DNA of 64,000 nt from Arcobacter acticola (lineage in GTDB: Bacteria; Campylobacterota; Campylobacteria; Campylobacterales; Arcobacteraceae), in contig NZ_CP042652.1 in the NCBI RefSeq assembly GCF_013177675.1, positions 1,674,001 through 1,738,000 of the forward strand, written 5' to 3'. The notes beneath the pieces were generated by a model. The model saw nothing but the letters and a program-made list of their open reading frames with translations. It searched no databases and was not told the origin of the DNA. Positions 60,868 through 64,000 of the stretch are shown one piece after another (within the stretch, counting starts at the first letter, position 1; every line of letters begins with the position of its first letter). The translations under genes and the position numbers were made by a program.

Positions 60868-62116
60868 TTTTATCAGCCTTTACTTCATAGTCATCTATAA
60901 AAACCCAATCCCCAATTAAATCTACAGGTGAATCAATTTCTATTTGATTAAAAAATTGATCAAACCCTATATATTTTCCATTTTTTTCTTGCTCTATTAA
61001 AATTTCTAATGTTTTAGTATTTGCTTTTCTAAAATCATAGTTCTTTTGCTCAATTATTTTTGTTAATTCATTGTATCTTATTTTTGCAATATCGCCTTTT
61101 ACTTCAGGCTTCATAGTTGCACTTGGTGTTCCATCTCTTTTTGAATAAGTAAAGGCATGAATATGAGTTAAAGGAAATTTATGTAGATTTTCCATAGCTT
61201 CTTTCCATAATGCATCTGTTTCACCTGGATGTCCAACAATAAAATCAGTTCCTAATGCATAACCATTTTCTTTTAGGAACTCAAAAAGTTCTAAATCTGA
61301 TAATACTTTATTTCTTCTATTCATAATTTTTAACATCTCTTTTGAAGTATGTTGAAGAGCAATATGAAGATGTTTTGCCATAAATGGCTCATTTATAATT
61401 TCTTTAAATTCATCATCAATTTGAATAGGTTCAATACTTCCCATTCTAATTCTTCTAACACCTTTTATTAAAGACATTTTTTTAAGAAGTTTTGCCATTG
61501 AAGTGTGTTGTTTTTTACCATAAGATCCAACATTTGTTCCAGTTAAAATAAACTCTCCAAAACCATTAGCAGCAAGTGTTGTAACTTGCTCTAGAATCTT
61601 ATCTTCACTATAAGATCTTGCATCTCCTCTTACATAAGGAATAATACAATATGAACATCTAAAATCACAACCCTCTTGGATTTTGATAAATGCCCTACTC
61701 TTACCTACAAATTCTTCAACAATAGTTTCATCAATATGTGTTAAATCACCTGCATGGAAAAATCTCTCTTCTTGTAATAAAAGCTCATTAATCTTTTCTT
61801 TTTCAGAGTGTCCAAAAAGTGAATCTACTTTATTTTCTTTAAAAAGATTTTCACCTTTAGTCCAAACTCCACATCCAGTAAATACAACCCTTGGGTCTTT
61901 TGGAAGTTTTTTAAGTCCACTTATATAACCACGAGCTGTACTATCAGCGCTATTTGTAACTGTACATGAGTTAATAATAACAACATCAGCTTTAGATTCA
62001 TCTTGTGTTACTTCAAAATCTTTTAAATTACTCATCATAACTTGAGTATCAAATACGTTTGTTCTACAACCAAAAGTTTTAAAATATACTTTTGGTTTTT
62101 CTTTTGCAAAATTCAT
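60848..62116 (-). CDS. mtaB: tRNA (N6-L-threonylcarbamoyladenosine(37)-C2)-methylthiotransferase MtaB
   Basis: A 422-residue radical SAM methylthiotransferase that makes ms2t6A at position 37 of ANN-decoding tRNAs. N-terminal UPF0004 motifs are TFGCRTNVFDTQVM, NSCTVTNSAD and FTGCGVWTKG; the radical SAM cluster motif CDFRCSYC lies near 149-156 (EGCDFRCSYCIIPYVRG). The family is close to MiaB but the RTN in place of QMN points to MtaB. It overlaps the FtsH-like gene by 20 bases. Confidence 0.92.
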   Translation of the reverse strand: MNFAKEKPKVYFKTFGCRTNVFDTQVMMSNLKDFEVTQDESKADVVIINSCTVTNSADSTARGYISGLKKLPKDPRVVFTGCGVWTKGENLFKENKVDSLFGHSEKEKINELLLQEERFFHAGDLTHIDETIVEEFVGKSRAFIKIQEGCDFRCSYCIIPYVRGDARSYSEDKILEQVTTLAANGFGEFILTGTNVGSYGKKQHTSMAKLLKKMSLIKGVRRIRMGSIEPIQIDDEFKEIINEPFMAKHLHIALQHTSKEMLKIMNRRNKVLSDLELFEFLKENGYALGTDFIVGHPGETDALWKEAMENLHKFPLTHIHAFTYSKRDGTPSATMKPEVKGDIAKIRYNELTKIIEQKNYDFRKANTKTLEILIEQEKNGKYIGFDQFFNQIEIDSPVDLIGDWVFIDDYEVKADKNVARFK

Positions 62117-62133
62117 AAATATTTATTCCTAAT

Positions 62134-63897
62134 TTATCTTCTAATTATTTCATCTTCTAAATCTTTTGGTTGCTCTCTTCTTTTTGAAGCTACACCATAA
62201 GGATTATCTGTTCTATTAATATTAATTTGTTGAGTTGGGTATGCAATATGAATATCATCTTCTTTCATAAATGCATCTAAAATCTCTGGACTTATTGTAC
62301 TTCTTAAAACAAGCGCTGCGTATGAGTTTGTTAAATACCAAGATGAGATAACAATACCGTGAGGTTCAACAAAAGTAAAAACTCTAGGCTCAACTCCTGT
62401 TGCTCTTAATTGATATTTATTTCTCATTTTAGATAACTGTTTTCTTGTTATATCTGTATAACCTTTTGAATAATGCTTTAAAATATCTCTAGCTAATCTT
62501 TGAGCTTTTTTGTGATTTGAATCAAATGTAATAGCAATATCAATTCCATCCCAAACAGTTCTAAGACCTGAGTGTGTATAGTTTGCTATCATTTCAGAGA
62601 AGATATAGTTATTTGGAATAAAGAAAATTCTTCCTGTTCTTCTATTTGTTGTATATGAAGTAAGTGTAATATCTTCTCTAATTGTAATTTTAAATAATGA
62701 AATATCAAGAACATCTCCAACAGCTTCAACACCATTTCTATTTACTTTTATTCTATCTCCCACTTGAATAGATCCAGAAGTTACTATAACCATCCATCCA
62801 AAAATTGACATAAACCAATCTTTTAGAGCAATAGCAATACCAGCAGATGCAAATCCAAGAATAGTAACTAAATATGAAACATTGTCAATATATGAGAAAA
62901 GTAAAACCATAATAATCAAAAAGAACAAAGTAAAATTGATTATTTTGTTTGTCATATAATAATTTTCATTTTGAGAAAAATATTTTTTTAATGCAAGTTT
63001 TACTAAAAATGCAATAACAGATAAAATTACTATTATTATAAAAATAACCAACATTTTTTGAATTTGTTGAGATATTTGATTTTTTATCTCTAAAATAACT
63101 TGTTCAATTTTTCTTGTATATACTTCTTCTGTTGTTGTTACAATCTCAAGAACCATTGAAAAATCTTTTTTCTGCTTATCTAAGAAAGTGATTTTTTCTT
63201 TATATTCTGCTTTTTGATCAAGATTAAATAATTCTAAATATAGAACTAATTCTTCATCTAGCCTAAGAGTAAGAACATCAATCTCTTTTTCCAAAGTATT
63301 AAATTGCTTCTTATTGTTTTCTAATTTTTTAATATGTGATAAAGCGTTAATAATTCCAAAAGGATTTGTTATATTTTCATATATACCAATTTCAGGAGGA
63401 TTTATAAGGCCTCCGATTGGTGAACCTTTATATTCATTTATTAATTCAAGCTCGTTTTCTTTTACTCTAATTTTATTATGTAATTGATAAACTTGTTCTT
63501 CAATAGTATTATTCTTTCTTTTTAAAGAATCTTTTAATGAAGCTAATTCAGTAGAAATTTTACTGTATGAAACATAATTTGAATATCTTTTTAATAAAAT
63601 ATTATCTTTTAATTCAAAATCTATTTTTGATATTTTTTCAAGCAAAACATTGATTTGTGAAATATTTTGCATATCTAATTCTTTTGTTTTAAGGTCTTGT
63701 AATTCTTGCTTTCTTTTTAATTCAAGCTCTTTTTGAGCTTCATCATATTTTTCTTTTATAATCTTTTGTTCGATTTGTTTGACTTCAGCTTTGTCTTTTT
63801 TATCAACAACAACTGAAGATGTTGTACTAAGAGGTGCTTCTTCTTCTGCAAAAACAAAGCAAGTAAATAATACTAAAATTAATATTTTCTTAATCAA
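62134..63897 (-). CDS. MscS family mechanosensitive ion channel
   Basis: A 587-residue inner-membrane channel with a cleaved signal peptide, a long periplasmic coiled-coil region (about 25-270), three or so membrane segments and an MscS domain (GIAIALKDWFMSIFGWMVIV near 370, IQVGDRIKVNRNGVEAVGDV). It starts at TTG, eight bases after AAAAGG, at the very end of aroB. The location next to aroB and mtaB is conserved in Campylobacterota. It protects against osmotic downshock. Confidence 0.9.
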   Translation of the reverse strand: MIKKILILVLFTCFVFAEEEAPLSTTSSVVVDKKDKAEVKQIEQKIIKEKYDEAQKELELKRKQELQDLKTKELDMQNISQINVLLEKISKIDFELKDNILLKRYSNYVSYSKISTELASLKDSLKRKNNTIEEQVYQLHNKIRVKENELELINEYKGSPIGGLINPPEIGIYENITNPFGIINALSHIKKLENNKKQFNTLEKEIDVLTLRLDEELVLYLELFNLDQKAEYKEKITFLDKQKKDFSMVLEIVTTTEEVYTRKIEQVILEIKNQISQQIQKMLVIFIIIVILSVIAFLVKLALKKYFSQNENYYMTNKIINFTLFFLIIMVLLFSYIDNVSYLVTILGFASAGIAIALKDWFMSIFGWMVIVTSGSIQVGDRIKVNRNGVEAVGDVLDISLFKITIREDITLTSYTTNRRTGRIFFIPNNYIFSEMIANYTHSGLRTVWDGIDIAITFDSNHKKAQRLARDILKHYSKGYTDITRKQLSKMRNKYQLRATGVEPRVFTFVEPHGIVISSWYLTNSYAALVLRSTISPEILDAFMKEDDIHIAYPTQQININRTDNPYGVASKRREQPKDLEDEIIRR

Positions 63898-63898
63898 T

Positions 63899-64000
63899 TT
63901 AAAAACCTTTTAATATTTGTATAACATCATTTTTTGTAATTTCATTAGTGATTTTACAATCTCCTAATCCTATTGGAAGAATAAATTTTATTTTATTATC
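63899..64000 (-). CDS. aroB: 3-dehydroquinate synthase AroB (3' end only)
   Basis: The last 33 codons and stop of a gene running off the window. The reading is DNKIKFILPIGLGDCKITNE, then ITKNDVIQILKGF. It matches the C-terminus of AroB, second step of the shikimate pathway. The stop overlaps the ribosome site of the mscS gene. The call is supported by the neighbouring mscS-mtaB-FtsH-like order. Confidence 0.8.
   Translation of the reverse strand, partial: DNKIKFILPIGLGDCKITNEITKNDVIQILKGF

Noticed and set aside
1-64000. tRNA, rRNA and riboswitch search by eye
   Set aside because: No intergenic stretch has the GC-rich, cloverleaf-like sequence or T-loop consensus expected in this AT-rich genome. 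Short RNAs cannot be excluded.

Overview
The window is AT-rich DNA from a Campylobacterota bacterium, most likely an Arcobacter-type genus (Arcobacteraceae). The evidence is gene content and order. A UPF0323 lipoprotein sits next to a glutathionylspermidine synthase-like gene, as in Campylobacter. The right end carries aroB, mscS, mtaB, an FtsH-like AAA gene and bioV, an order I recall from Helicobacter pylori. There is also a split CetA/CetB-type energy-taxis receptor. No rRNA, tRNA or CRISPR array was seen. No gene-free stretch exceeds 300 bases once the frameshifted gene at 45502-46420 is counted; the longest is about 270 bases at 240-510, which holds the RBS of the leftmost gene and otherwise only AT-rich DNA.

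Left part (1-6291): an EF-hand protein cut by the window edge, the lipoprotein/synthase pair, an acyl-CoA thioesterase, a YbiT-type ABC-F ATPase, and a 21-residue-repeat LRR-like protein that is internally duplicated. From 6491 to 20303 lies a membrane-lipid and light/oxidative-damage supercluster. It holds an SDR, a GPH/MFS transporter, a lipocalin, a FAD amine-oxidase-like protein, a DUF1365 protein, a cyclopropane-fatty-acid-synthase-like enzyme and a DUF3833 lipoprotein. It continues with an EAL phosphodiesterase, CetA/CetB, a photolyase-related protein that appears to have lost Fe-S ligands, a radical-SAM/HhH gene paired with a DUF4130-like gene, a second lipocalin and a TIGR03643 protein. 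In other bacteria related lipid clusters belong to the ECF sigma/ChrR singlet-oxygen response, but no such regulator is in this window.

Middle part (20445-41678): a MazF-like toxin with a Phd/YefM-like antitoxin, and a phasin-like/UbiB-like kinase/renalase-like trio whose kinase seems to start at AUA. An IS1634-family element follows, flanked by a 335-bp direct repeat, a very long target duplication that kept both neighbouring genes whole. Next is a redox operon (two nitroreductases, a YgiN-like monooxygenase, a frameshifted mdaB) facing an HxlR regulator. After it come AEC, YeiH, EmrE-like and MFS transporters, a LysR regulator, a DsbC-like protein, two GyrI-like proteins, a lone ABC ATPase, and a second HxlR regulator facing an MFS/LLM-oxidoreductase pair across three copies of an ATAC-N5-GTAT operator-like motif.

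Accessory island (41788-47908): a candidate PD-(D/E)xK nuclease convergent with a short SMC/DUF2326-like ATPase, an Xre regulator with its own palindrome, HipBA, a frameshifted DUF6236 gene, and two HEPN/MNT toxin-antitoxin pairs in mirrored order. The nuclease/ATPase/Xre set is my best candidate for an undescribed defence system.

Right part (47973-64000): housekeeping genes return: dapE, a giant DUF748/AsmA-like protein with 42-residue repeats, mutS2, a DASS transporter, mogA, bioV, a protease-dead FtsH-like ATPase, mtaB, an MscS channel and the 3' end of aroB.
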